From Flagellimonas spongiicola (lineage in GTDB: Bacteria > Bacteroidota > Bacteroidia > Flavobacteriales > Flavobacteriaceae), in the NCBI RefSeq assembly GCF_023502425.1, contig NZ_JAMFMA010000001.1, positions 124,001 to 188,000 on the forward strand: a stretch of DNA of 64,000 bases. Direction: 5' to 3'. Made by a program: the position numbers and the translations under genes. Position 1 is the stretch's first letter; each line of letters begins with the position of its first letter. Positions 35,615 to 44,102 of the stretch are shown here, piece after piece. A model generated the notes under the pieces. It saw only the letters and a list, made by a program, of their open reading frames with translations, did not search any database and was not told the DNA's origin.

Positions 35615-37387
35615 ATGAAAGCCCTAGTTGTATTGAATAAGATAGTTTTTGTTCTACTAACGCAACTTTTTAATGGCTGTCTCTATTCCCAAAGTATTCA
35701 AATTTCCGATAGTCTTGGAACTCTTATTCAACAAGATGGGATTACTCCAGAAGAAAAGTCCCGCCTATTAAGCTTAAGAGCTTACCATCTCCAGGATATT
35801 GACTCCTCCCTGATATTTGCAAAGGAGGCCTTGGCAATCGCCCAGGAAATAGAAAGTCCACTACTCGAAGCCGCCGCATGGGAAGAAATTAGCCATGTAG
35901 AAAGGCGTTTAGGAAATAACAATACCTCATTACAGGCATCGCTGTCTGCTCTTGCTATTTATGAAACTTTAGGGTTAACAGAAGAACAGGCGGCATCCTT
36001 CGGACAACTGGCGAGCAATAGTATTAGTGATGGAGATTATAACAGCGCAATAACCTATTTGAACAAGGCTAGGAAAATATACGAAACCTCGGATACTAAT
36101 GGCAATCAAATACTAACCATATTAAATCTTGGGGAAACTTTCCGGTTGGCTGGGAAACTAGATAGCGCCGAGGTATATTTCAAAGAGACTCTGACGAGAA
36201 ATGAACTTGTCAATAATGATATTGTGCAGGGTTATACCCTAGGAAATCTAGGTATGGTATATACATCCCAAAATAAATTCCAACAGGCAAAGGATCATTT
36301 AAATGAAGCTATTAAGATATTAGAACCAATAAATGACCCTTATTCAACGTCTGTCTATCTCGCAGAATTGGGTTCAATTCACAAGAAAGAATCCAATTTG
36401 ACCATGGCAGAGCATAAACTGTTGGAAGCACTTGATATGGCGAAAACTGCAGGCCTTAAAGAACAAATTCGGGATTTTAGTAAAAGCTTGTCTGATTTGT
36501 ATAGGACTAGTGATGATTATGAAAAAGCTTTTGCCTATCTAGAATTAAATAAAATTTATCAGGATAGTTTGTTAAACAAAGAGTCTATTCGACAAATAGA
36601 ACAATTAAAAGCAGGCTATGAGATTGATAAAAGAGAAACACAAATAGGATTGCTTCATACGATTAACACCAATCAAAGGAACACTGTAATCATACTAGTA
36701 ATCGGAGTCTTAATCTTATTAGTGTTGGCATTTCTACTTGTTAGAAGTATTAAAACGATTAAAATGGCTAATAATGACCTCGCTCTTCGGGAAAAGGAAA
36801 AAGCCTTGCTGTTAAAAGAACTAAATCATAGGGTTAAAAATAATCTCCAAATGATTTCAAGTTTGTTAAATCTCCATAGCCGCGAACTAAGTGGTCATCC
36901 AGCTCAAGAAGCAGTATTGACGGGAAGGAATAGGGTAGAGGCGTTATCCTTGGTACATAGTAAATTGTATTTGGAAGGTTTGGAAACCCGTATTTATTTA
37001 AAAGATTATATTGAGGATCTGGTGCTTGGACTATTCCATGGTTATGGTGTAAAATTCAAACCTAGTTTTGATATAGTCAATGTTAGTCTATCAATTGATA
37101 CAGTGATTCCGGTGGCATTGATTATCAATGAGATTGTAGTTAATTCACTTAAGTATGCTTATCAAGGGATTCCGAATCCAATACTAAATATAAGAGTCAA
37201 AAAAACAGCGAATATTCTTGAATTGGCTATTAGTGATAATGGCATAGGATTTTCAACCCAGGAAATTGAAAAGGAAAACTCTTTTGGAATTAAACTTATT
37301 ACATCCTTGATAGAACAACTAGAAGGGAATGTAGAGCGTATATCCGAACAAGGTACGCGCTGGGAAATGAAATTAAAAGCGGCTTAA
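35615..37387 (+). CDS. TPR-domain sensor histidine kinase, HisKA_2 type
   Basis: The 590-residue protein has an N-terminal export-like stretch (IVFVLLTQLFNGCLYSQ), then at least five TPR repeats (about 90-330), one membrane helix (TVIILVIGVLILLVLAFLLV, about 350) and a cytoplasmic kinase. The phospho-acceptor His lies in LLKELNHRVKNNLQMISSLL (about 410), the HisKA_2 motif. The ATPase domain has NEIVVNSLKYAY and ISDNGIGF. It is 14 nt before the LytTR regulator. HisKA_2 kinases paired with LytTR regulators are common in Bacteroidota. Confidence 0.95.
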   Translation: MKALVVLNKIVFVLLTQLFNGCLYSQSIQISDSLGTLIQQDGITPEEKSRLLSLRAYHLQDIDSSLIFAKEALAIAQEIESPLLEAAAWEEISHVERRLGNNNTSLQASLSALAIYETLGLTEEQAASFGQLASNSISDGDYNSAITYLNKARKIYETSDTNGNQILTILNLGETFRLAGKLDSAEVYFKETLTRNELVNNDIVQGYTLGNLGMVYTSQNKFQQAKDHLNEAIKILEPINDPYSTSVYLAELGSIHKKESNLTMAEHKLLEALDMAKTAGLKEQIRDFSKSLSDLYRTSDDYEKAFAYLELNKIYQDSLLNKESIRQIEQLKAGYEIDKRETQIGLLHTINTNQRNTVIILVIGVLILLVLAFLLVRSIKTIKMANNDLALREKEKALLLKELNHRVKNNLQMISSLLNLHSRELSGHPAQEAVLTGRNRVEALSLVHSKLYLEGLETRIYLKDYIEDLVLGLFHGYGVKFKPSFDIVNVSLSIDTVIPVALIINEIVVNSLKYAYQGIPNPILNIRVKKTANILELAISDNGIGFSTQEIEKENSFGIKLITSLIEQLEGNVERISEQGTRWEMKLKAA

Positions 37388-37400
37388 TATTATCGAATTG

Positions 37401-38171
37401 ATGGTGAAGGATTCAGCAAGGGTTAAAATTATAGTGGTAGAGGACGAAATACTTCTAGCAAATGATATTGCAAATAGATTACGAGATAATAATTATACAA
37501 TTACTGGAATAGCAGCTTCAGCAGATAACGCGATGAATCTCCTGTCGGAGAATCCTGATGTGGATATTATTTTGATTGATATTGTACTAAAAGGAGAACA
37601 TGATGGAATAGAACTAGCACGAATGATCAATGAAAGCTACGATATCCCATTTCTCTTCCTTACATCCCATTCTGATGATTATTTGATTGAAAGAGCAAAA
37701 AGTGTGAAACCCTATGCTTACCTGCTTAAGCCTTTCAATGATCGGCAGGTCTGTATTGCTATTGAACTCGCGCTAAAGAATTTTTCAAATAAAACACCCG
37801 AAAAAGACCATCTGGGGAAACATGAGTTTTCTACAAATCAAAACCAAGTCCTGCAAATAAAAGATAGTTTGTTTTTAAAAAAGAACCATTATTTTGAACG
37901 AGTACCACTACAAGAGATTCTGTTTTTGGAAGCGGATAGTAACTACTGCTCGGTATATACAAAGACAGAACGTTTTATGTACTCCGTTGGACTCAATAAA
38001 ATTGAAGCACAATTACCCGTTGATCGTTTTTTAAGAACACATAGGAGCTATGTGGTAAATATAAATTCGGTAAAGGGATTTTCAGGTAATATGCTGTATG
38101 TTGGAGAAATGAAAGTTCCAGTGAGTAAAGCGCATAAAGAAGATGTTTTCAAGTTGTTTCCTACCATTTAA
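37401..38171 (+). CDS. LytTR-family response regulator
   Basis: The ATG at 37401 is preferred to a TTG at 37398. The receiver domain has acidic pocket residues VVEDE and the phospho-acceptor Asp in DIILIDIVLKGEHDG (about 58), then LLKPFND. The C-terminal LytTR DNA-binding domain has the family's ILFLEADSNYCSVYT and LPVDRFLRTHRSYVVNINSVKGF. LytTR regulators bind direct repeats upstream of target genes. The paralogue pair 175 nt downstream is the nearest candidate target. Confidence 0.95.
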   Translation: MVKDSARVKIIVVEDEILLANDIANRLRDNNYTITGIAASADNAMNLLSENPDVDIILIDIVLKGEHDGIELARMINESYDIPFLFLTSHSDDYLIERAKSVKPYAYLLKPFNDRQVCIAIELALKNFSNKTPEKDHLGKHEFSTNQNQVLQIKDSLFLKKNHYFERVPLQEILFLEADSNYCSVYTKTERFMYSVGLNKIEAQLPVDRFLRTHRSYVVNINSVKGFSGNMLYVGEMKVPVSKAHKEDVFKLFPTI

Positions 38172-38305
38172 ACCAACTTTTTCACGCGAAACGTACAATA
38201 ACCCCCTTTTCTACATTCTGGTTTACATGGGTTTTTGGTTTACTCGCTAAGTAAATTCCTTCATTCACACATCTATTTTTCATTCAATTCCAGGTATTGT
38301 CAAAT

Positions 38306-38335
38306 TTGATGAGAAGCTAATTAAAGCTTCATCAA
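38306..38335 (+). repeat. inverted repeat between the LytTR gene and the first paralogue
   Basis: TTGATGA, then AAGCT, is mirrored by AAGCTTCATCAA across a 5-base centre (AATTA), with a single-base bulge. The hairpin ends 10 bases before the ATG at 38346, so in RNA it would sit over the ribosome-landing zone. It could also be a terminator for the regulator operon, although the T-run is weak. Confidence 0.5.
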
Positions 38336-38345
38336 TTGACACAAC

Positions 38346-39062
38346 ATGGAGATGAAAAAAGATTGCAATTCAATAGATAGGTATACAGGCACCATGAATA
38401 TGTTCTGCTTCGTATTTCCAGAATGTCCGGAAATAAAAAATAAAGCGCTTCAAGAAGAACTAAAAATAGCCAAATACTATTTAGAAGGGTACTGGACATT
38501 GGTAACTCGAAAACTCCTTGAAAACAATACTGCTGATGACTTTGATTTCACGACGAACTCAATCATGAATGTGGTTGAAAAACTACCCTTGTTGTCAGGT
38601 TTCAGTTCAAAACAAGAAAGCCGAAGAAATGTAAAAGATATATACCTCCTTGCTCGTGATTTTTTAAATATCACCATTGATAATCTGGATCCTACGGAAA
38701 AATGTTTGAAGAAGACCATTGGATATTTGATGAATATTGGATCTCAGATAGGAATTGCAAATCATAACAAACATGGATATGAGCTTAACATACTTTCTGC
38801 ATCTATTGAACATAATGCGCATTCACTTCAGGTAAAGTTCAAAGTTTCGAAGGCGATTTTGGATAACCTACAAAAATGCGGTTATGAAAGTGATATGAAA
38901 AAGGGTAGACGTGTAAAGTTTGATTATCACGTTCAATCTTTTGAAGCACTTTTAAATCTACAAAGCCTTCAACAGCCAAAGGTAAAAGCAGGTCTTGATA
39001 GATTGTTCAAAACCAAGGATTTATCCCCCATTCACAATTCTCGAAACTATTACAATCCATAG
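38346..39062 (+). CDS. unknown protein A, paralogue of the next gene
   Basis: The 238-residue protein has no signal peptide or membrane segment. It aligns with the next protein over most of its length: AKYYLEGYWTLVTRKLLENN against ARYYLQGFVSLVTNKLMKGQ, KLPLLSGFSSKQ against HLPLLAEFKSSQ, FLNITIDNL against FLEIAVGMA, and a shared ending SRNYYNP against SENYFNV. No family was recognised. It is 175 nt downstream of the LytTR regulator and preceded by a hairpin that may control its translation. Confidence 0.75.
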   Translation: MEMKKDCNSIDRYTGTMNMFCFVFPECPEIKNKALQEELKIAKYYLEGYWTLVTRKLLENNTADDFDFTTNSIMNVVEKLPLLSGFSSKQESRRNVKDIYLLARDFLNITIDNLDPTEKCLKKTIGYLMNIGSQIGIANHNKHGYELNILSASIEHNAHSLQVKFKVSKAILDNLQKCGYESDMKKGRRVKFDYHVQSFEALLNLQSLQQPKVKAGLDRLFKTKDLSPIHNSRNYYNP

Positions 39063-39143
39063 TAATGGTTAGTTCTATGGTTCAGTTTCTAGATAACACA
39101 ATTCTCAATAGAATTTGAATATTAACACTTTAAATCACATATT

Positions 39144-39962
39144 ATGACAACAAAAGAAGCAGTTCAGGAAGAACATTTGCAGCACATCGCCAAAGCAGAA
39201 AACGCGATGACAATTTTTGCTGCTGAACCATCTAATGCCATTGTTGATACAGCTGGCAGTGAAAATTTTACAGGATCCGACGGTCTTTTTTCAATGGTGT
39301 TTGCAGGTAAAAATTTGTTTGATGATCCAAAGATCCAAAAGAAAGTTGACGATGCGAGATATTATCTTCAAGGTTTTGTAAGCCTTGTGACGAATAAATT
39401 AATGAAAGGGCAAGCGGAACCTTCTTTTAATATTCCAGGAACTAAAATTTTGGAAATAGCCCAGCATTTACCATTGTTAGCGGAATTCAAATCTTCCCAA
39501 ACTTCTAATCATGACGAGACTACTACCGTAGCATTTTCAACAAAGTTTTTGGAAATAGCGGTGGGAATGGCAATTGAAGACCCAACTGTATTAAAGAAAA
39601 CACAAGACTTCTTGACATCATTAGGTGACCAAATCAAAGTTAGTCATGATGTTAAAGCTACCAATTATGCATTTACTATGTTTTCTTCGGCCATTGAGGT
39701 TATTGGAGAAGGTGATGCGAATACAGTTATAGCAAAATTCAAGATTACAAGTACCTCACTTAACCTTAAGGATGTTAAAACATCGATAGCAAGTTGCATT
39801 AAGTATGAGAAATTTAAACTTGACTTTGAGGCAGATACATTCGTTGCGGTCTTTAATCTGGATGCTTTAAACAATCCTGCGGTAAAAGCAAAAGTAGATC
39901 AGTTGGTTACTGGAAATTTAGTTACACAAGTAGAAGATTCTGAGAATTATTTCAATGTTTAA
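39144..39962 (+). CDS. unknown protein B, paralogue of the preceding gene
   Basis: The 272-residue protein has no signal peptide. Its N-terminus (about 1-50) is an extra unit absent from protein A; the remainder is the shared paralogous domain with motif DDARYYLQGFVSLVTNKLM and the tail SENYFNV. A 6-bp hairpin (AATTCT / AGAATT, 39100-39115) lies 28 nt upstream. Duplication followed by divergence of two soluble proteins suggests either interacting subunits or two specificities of one function. No known family was recognised. Confidence 0.75.
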   Translation: MTTKEAVQEEHLQHIAKAENAMTIFAAEPSNAIVDTAGSENFTGSDGLFSMVFAGKNLFDDPKIQKKVDDARYYLQGFVSLVTNKLMKGQAEPSFNIPGTKILEIAQHLPLLAEFKSSQTSNHDETTTVAFSTKFLEIAVGMAIEDPTVLKKTQDFLTSLGDQIKVSHDVKATNYAFTMFSSAIEVIGEGDANTVIAKFKITSTSLNLKDVKTSIASCIKYEKFKLDFEADTFVAVFNLDALNNPAVKAKVDQLVTGNLVTQVEDSENYFNV

Positions 39963-40038
39963 TAATTGACAATTTAGAGGTCTTCATTTATTAAATAGTA
40001 ATTAATGAATGAAGACTCTCAACTTAAATACTAATACA

Positions 40039-40293
40039 ATGTCAAAAATCAACATAAAAAATCAATTGCCTGAATCCATTACAGTTTCGTATGAAGCTAT
40101 TGATAATAATAGTGTAAAGCAATCGGTTGGAGCAAGAAAAGAAAAGACAAGCATAAAAGAGTTGAAAACTAATTCTTCCGTTACCGTATCCAGTTCAAAT
40201 AATAGTAAAAATATCCATTATGAAAACGGCAACCGCGTATTGATGGTGCAGCAAGCAGGAACTTTGAATGATTTTGGACTTTTTTGGCAGTAA
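40039..40293 (+). CDS. small protein of unknown function, 84 residues
   Basis: Translation is placed at the ATG at 40039 (MSKINIKNQLPESITVSY) because of the A-rich leader; an ATG at 40009 adds ten residues with no obvious role. The product is beta-rich and Ser/Asn-rich, has no signal peptide, and ends LNDFGLFWQ. It is 76 nt after protein B and 39 nt before the EEP-fold gene, all on one strand. It resembles no family I recognise; a small soluble partner or immunity-type protein is possible but unsupported. Confidence 0.6.
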   Translation: MSKINIKNQLPESITVSYEAIDNNSVKQSVGARKEKTSIKELKTNSSVTVSSSNNSKNIHYENGNRVLMVQQAGTLNDFGLFWQ

Positions 40294-40332
40294 GTCATGG
40301 TTACAGCATAATAAATCAATAAATCAAAAAAA

Positions 40333-40986
40333 ATGGCAAAAATTATATACTGGAATTTGGAAAATAACAATGCGAAAAAAATACTTAATTCGGTAGCCAC
40401 AATATTCAATCAAGATTTTGATGTGATGTTTCTTTCAGAGATAACGAGCAGAGGTAATGGCTTGGAACAGAAATTGGAGTTTGCAGCAAAACAGTATGGA
40501 AAAAATATATTTATTAATATACTATTCGTTAGGGGAACTACTTATTTTGGCCATGGAGAGAGTATTGCAGTATTGTCCACTGTTGAACTCCAAAATACTT
40601 ACGTAGTGAATGTTGGAACCTCCGAACAATCAAGGGATATTGTGGTGGTAGAATTTTTTGGAGGATTTAAAGTAGCGACTTTTCATCTTTCTTGTACGAA
40701 TACAGCACAAAAAACTTCTGAACGTCAAAACATTATACATCGGCTGAAAAATAACGAATTTCAGTGCGCAATTGGTGATTGGAATACGGAACCAGCCGGT
40801 TTTCATTACCGTGGATTGGAAATTCTTCCACCTGACTCGGCTACCACAGTGAATGATGAGAAATTGGATTATACCGTGATTAATGAGAATTGTCAGGCAA
40901 ATGGAATTACCACTGACGTATTAAGGTTTTATGGCAGGAGAACTAGCAATCACTATCCAATTAAAATAGAAGCCGTCCTAAATTAA
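40333..40986 (+). CDS. endonuclease/exonuclease/phosphatase (EEP) fold protein
   Basis: The 217-residue protein has the EEP fold motifs in order: the metal-binding Asn region IIYWNLEN (about 4-11), the Glu in MFLSEITSR (about 36), the Asp/Asn pair GDWNTEP (about 153), LDYTVIN (about 179), and the final SNHYPI (about 207). The last motif is normally SDH, so here Asn replaces the Asp that assists the catalytic His. Without signal peptide. Substrate may be DNA, RNA or a phosphate ester; the position after the paralogue pair makes it the last gene of the cluster. Confidence 0.85.
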   Translation: MAKIIYWNLENNNAKKILNSVATIFNQDFDVMFLSEITSRGNGLEQKLEFAAKQYGKNIFINILFVRGTTYFGHGESIAVLSTVELQNTYVVNVGTSEQSRDIVVVEFFGGFKVATFHLSCTNTAQKTSERQNIIHRLKNNEFQCAIGDWNTEPAGFHYRGLEILPPDSATTVNDEKLDYTVINENCQANGITTDVLRFYGRRTSNHYPIKIEAVLN

Positions 40987-41210
40987 AGATGTAAAGATTA
41001 TTAAAAATATCCAGATTAGTATTGTAGCAAAGACTATTCAAAGGATTCGGTTATTTACACATCTTTGAACGCCCTGTATAACTTTCCATTCCCGGATTTT
41101 AAACTATAGGCCATCAAATTCATGGCTAAAACGTTTAACAGGACTACCGTGAACCGGGTCCACGGAATCCCAAGGGTTCAGAACAAAAAAGGAGGTTGAA
41201 AAATAAAAGA

Positions 41211-41266
41211 GCCCTCCTATGCTCACGCTTAACCTCGAGTTGTGGAGGGCGTAAGTGGAGCCGGAG
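41211..41266. repeat. decayed extra copy of the ssrA 3' end with terminator-like inverted repeat
   Basis: Read on the minus strand, positions 41253-41266 repeat CTCCGGCTCCACTT, the ssrA 3' end seen intact at attL. This is followed by a 7-bp inverted repeat (GCCCTCC / GGAGGGC, 41211-41217 and 41244-41250) and a T-rich tract, like a second tmRNA terminator. Between it and attL, 41325-41345 resembles a T-loop (GGTTCGAA). It looks like the scar of an earlier insertion at the same site. Confidence 0.45.
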
Positions 41267-41356
41267 ACGGCCGAACGTTAAAAAAGGTCTTATATGCCTT
41301 TTACGCGAAGGAGTGAGCTGGCGCATTGGCTTTCGAACCCCGGAGGCGTAACGAAA

Positions 41357-41380
41357 AAAAGCTACCAAAAGGTAGCTTTT
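41357..41380 (-). terminator. native ssrA terminator displaced by the inserted element
   Basis: AAAAGCTACC and GGTAGCTTTT form a perfect inverted repeat with an AAAA loop. On the minus strand it follows the left copy of the ssrA 3' end by a few bases and is followed by a T-run, so before insertion it ended tmRNA. It can also act on plus-strand transcripts running from the accessory cluster. Confidence 0.8.
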
Positions 41381-41384
41381 TGAA

Positions 41385-41398
41385 GTGGAGCCGGAGGG
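41385..41398. repeat. attL core (14-bp direct repeat)
   Basis: GTGGAGCCGGAGGG is identical to 57106-57119 inside ssrA. On the minus strand it reads CCCTCCGGCTCCAC, the acceptor-stem end of tmRNA. The native terminator lies immediately beyond it. Confidence 0.85.
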
Positions 41399-41482
41399 TA
41401 TTGTAATATTTAACTGTTAATAAATACTTGAAAGCTAACAACCATCAAAATACCTTTATTAATAGGCATTTCATAAATTCAC

Positions 41483-41550
41483 TTTGGTTGACAGTACTGA
41501 ATTTTAACACTTCAAAACGAAATTTTTCTGTCAACCAAATTGTCGACCGC
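41483..41550. repeat. attL-side integrase arm-type sites
   Basis: Positions 41529-41550 read CTGTCAACCAAATTGTCGAC plus CG, and 41483-41494 hold the first 12 bases in inverted orientation (TTTGGTTGACAG). A copy with two mismatches lies inside attR (57041-57062). Repeats of this kind just inside both ends are typical arm sites for tyrosine recombinases. They also overlap the promoter region of the integrase gene, which would allow autoregulation. Confidence 0.6.
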
Positions 41551-41551
41551 T

Positions 41552-42835
41552 ATGTCAACACTTAGATCAACATTCTTTTTAAAGCATCCTCAAGGCAGGG
41601 GAAAGACATCCAATAAGGAGAGTCTAATATTGTTTTCTTGTTACTTCAAATTGGAAGACAAAAAGTTCATTTACTCGACAGGAGAAAAGATTAAGCCGAA
41701 AAGTTGGGATTTCAAAAACAGACAACCTCTGCTGCATGGTTCCAATAGGGCTAAACAAGCCTCATCAGTACGAATGCAAATAAACCGATACAAGGATAAA
41801 TTCGATGAGATCCAAGCTCGTTGCAAATCTTATGGGGAGGATTTCACATCAAAGGTTCTAAAGGATGAATTTGACAAGACCTTCAAGCGTACCCCCAATC
41901 ACAAGAACCTATTCTATGAGGCGTATGAGGCTTTTATGCAGTATAAAATCAAAGTTGGGGACTGGTCTAGTAGTACAATCATCAGATACAATAATATACT
42001 AGGGATACTTAAGGATTTTGAAAAGTCCAGAGGTTACAAACTCAACTTTAATAATATAACACCAAAGTTCCATGCAGAGTTCACTGACTACTGTATGAAT
42101 GAGCGCGGACACATAAATAATACATATTCCAGGAACTTGGGGCTTTTCAAGACTTTTATGTTTTGGGCATTGGAGAATGGTTATACATACAAAGAGGATT
42201 TCCGAAAATTTGAAAAGAAAAAGGTTGTGGTGACTCAGCAACTAGCTTTATCCTTGGTGGATTTAGAGAATCTAATGAAACTGGAGTTTTCCAGAAAGAG
42301 ATTGGAGAGTGTGCGTGATGTTTTCGTTTTTGCCTGTATGACCGGAATGCGATTTGGTGAGTTGAGCTTGATTTCAGAAGAGAACGTGATTGACGGCCAG
42401 ATTTACCTAAAAGAAGAAAAGGATGCAGAAAAATCAGTTAGGAAGATTCCATTAAATGACCTTGCCACCCACATCTTGAGGAAATATGACTATCGTTTGC
42501 CACTCATTGCTAATCAGAAACACAATGAGTATGTTAAAGAGGTATTCGAGAAAGCTGGATATGACTGGGAGGTTGAAAAAGTAACAACCAAAGGGAAAGA
42601 AAATATAAGGGCTACCATGCCATATTATGAGCGTATTTCAAGTCACACGGCTAGAAGGACATTTATTACAATGATGAAGAAAAAAGGCGTAAGCGATAAG
42701 CTAATAGCCTCCATCACCGGACATCGGGACATGAAAACACTCAATCAGTATTATCAAGTAGACGATGAAGCCAAATCGGAGGCAGTGAAAAATGTTTTCA
42801 AAGTAGATTTTAAACCTTTAAAGAAAGTAGATTAA
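41552..42835 (+). CDS. site-specific tyrosine recombinase (integrase)
   Basis: The ATG at 41552 is preferred over a TTG at 41540 lying in the arm-site repeat. The 427-residue protein has an N-terminal arm-binding region (YFKLEDKKFIYSTGEKIKPKSW), a SAM-like core-binding domain (about 100-205), and the catalytic domain with ArgI in TGMRFGELSLIS, the HxxR box in SSHTARRTFITMM, and ITGHRDMKTLNQYY carrying the His and the nucleophilic Tyr. It begins 154 nt from attL and directs recombination between the ssrA-type cores. Codons end exactly before the next gene. Confidence 0.96.
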   Translation: MSTLRSTFFLKHPQGRGKTSNKESLILFSCYFKLEDKKFIYSTGEKIKPKSWDFKNRQPLLHGSNRAKQASSVRMQINRYKDKFDEIQARCKSYGEDFTSKVLKDEFDKTFKRTPNHKNLFYEAYEAFMQYKIKVGDWSSSTIIRYNNILGILKDFEKSRGYKLNFNNITPKFHAEFTDYCMNERGHINNTYSRNLGLFKTFMFWALENGYTYKEDFRKFEKKKVVVTQQLALSLVDLENLMKLEFSRKRLESVRDVFVFACMTGMRFGELSLISEENVIDGQIYLKEEKDAEKSVRKIPLNDLATHILRKYDYRLPLIANQKHNEYVKEVFEKAGYDWEVEKVTTKGKENIRATMPYYERISSHTARRTFITMMKKKGVSDKLIASITGHRDMKTLNQYYQVDDEAKSEAVKNVFKVDFKPLKKVD

Positions 42836-43729
42836 ATGAAAGGGAAATTCTCCAAGGTTGATTGGCAAAAAATGAAACCCATGGAAAGATTTACTTTCCT
42901 GAACGAAACAATACGTCCTGAGATTGAGGAATTTTGGATTGAAGAGGCTAAAAAATCAAGCAGGAAAGATTCGTTTGATTCAGTCATAGGATTTACAGCA
43001 GAACTATATAATTGTACTACCAGTGATATAGGTCGATCAAATAATAATTTAACTACAAAAAGTGGCTACTTTATTCCTCTAGAAACATTCAGGAAATACT
43101 TTGAACCCTATCAACGACAGTGGGTAGGAACAAATAGAAGGGAACAGGCTGAACTTATTGCAAAGGATTACATTGATCATATCCAGAAAATTGTCGAAGA
43201 TATGACGCTTGATGGGTACACTAGGAAGGAAATTGGAGAATTGGAGCTGAAACCCAGGTTGAACGAAATAAATGAACAAATAGATTCACTACTTAATCCA
43301 AGAAATTATGGAGATAGAGAGGGGTTTAAATCTGTGGTTGTAAAAAGTAGGTCTATTGTATCGGGTTTCATAAAGAACATATTAAAAGAATCGAAGGAAA
43401 TTAATCCTAAAAGCTTCAGAGATTTGTTTGTCGAAAATGCAAACTATGAAAAGGTTATAACCTTGCTTTTGGAACATGGTTATCTTACTCTTGAACCAAA
43501 AAGTTGGACTCCACCTTCAAATGGTCATCGGACATCACAAAAATATCTCTCCGCTTTCTATTTTGACCTTGTTGAAAAAGGTTATCTGGTAAGGGTTCCA
43601 AATAATCTAGCAGCAGAATTACTGACGGCAGAGTTCATTAGTACATCATCTAAGAATTTGAGCAAGCATAAAAATAATGGAGACTTCACAGAAATTAAAG
43701 AAGATTACTTTTTCATACCTAAATGTTAA
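42836..43729 (+). CDS. unknown protein directly after the integrase
   Basis: The ATG begins at the base following the integrase stop codon, so the two are translationally coupled. The 297-residue product is soluble and mostly helical, with two parts: about 1-165 rich in charged helices, and about 170-297 with the motif LLEHGYLTLEPKSWTPPSNGHRTS resembling a winged-helix-like wing near the end. It may be a recombination accessory or a regulator. No family was recognised. Confidence 0.7.
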   Translation: MKGKFSKVDWQKMKPMERFTFLNETIRPEIEEFWIEEAKKSSRKDSFDSVIGFTAELYNCTTSDIGRSNNNLTTKSGYFIPLETFRKYFEPYQRQWVGTNRREQAELIAKDYIDHIQKIVEDMTLDGYTRKEIGELELKPRLNEINEQIDSLLNPRNYGDREGFKSVVVKSRSIVSGFIKNILKESKEINPKSFRDLFVENANYEKVITLLLEHGYLTLEPKSWTPPSNGHRTSQKYLSAFYFDLVEKGYLVRVPNNLAAELLTAEFISTSSKNLSKHKNNGDFTEIKEDYFFIPKC

Positions 43730-43822
43730 ACTATCGGTGATTTCGGTAATCATTACTGATAACCAATAATTGTTATACCTAATAAGGAATTTAGCCTTGA
43801 GTTTAACTAAAAATTCAAGGTT

Positions 43823-44101
43823 ATGTACAATCCATATGAAGCGATTTTAGCCGAGATAAGTTCTCTTAAGACTGACATCGCAACACTTTCCGATAAAATA
43901 CCAGAAGAGGTATCAGTCAAAAAATATTCCCCTAAACAGTTGGCGGATGTCACTCCCTTGAGTGAACAAACCATCATCAATGCCATTAGAGATGGTAGAA
44001 TAAAAGCTGAAAAATTCTCCACTAAATACCTGATTACAGATACGGAGTTTAATCGGGTCTGCAAGGAAGTTAAATCAATAAAATACAAAAGAGCTTCCTA
44101 G
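43823..44101 (+). CDS. excisionase-like helix-turn-helix protein
   Basis: The 92-residue protein has an N-terminal coiled stretch (ILAEISSLKTDIATLSDKI) and a MerR/excisionase-type helix-turn-helix: KYSPKQLADVTPLSEQTIINAIRDGRIKAEKFSTKYLI. This layout is typical of Bacteroidota excisionase and plasmid-type binding proteins that assist integrases. A loose inverted repeat (TATCGGTGAT with ATTACTGATA, 43731-43761) lies upstream. The stop codon nearly abuts the next start. Confidence 0.8.
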   Translation: MYNPYEAILAEISSLKTDIATLSDKIPEEVSVKKYSPKQLADVTPLSEQTIINAIRDGRIKAEKFSTKYLITDTEFNRVCKEVKSIKYKRAS

Positions 44102-44102
44102 G

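Noticed and set aside
38346..39962. Idea that the two paralogues are pore-forming toxins or virulence factors
   Set aside because: They lack signal peptides and membrane segments, and I could not match any toxin motif by eye. I leave them unassigned.
41144..41368. A 74-residue minus-strand frame in the region left of attL
   Set aside because: It runs through the ssrA-end repeats and terminators, has an improbable composition, and no promoter or family match. I read it as chance coding in structured non-coding DNA.
43731..43761. Inverted repeat after the protein at 42836 as the phage attachment site
   Set aside because: It is imperfect (8 of 10 in the arms) and not found at the element ends. 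It may be a regulator site upstream of the excisionase-like gene.
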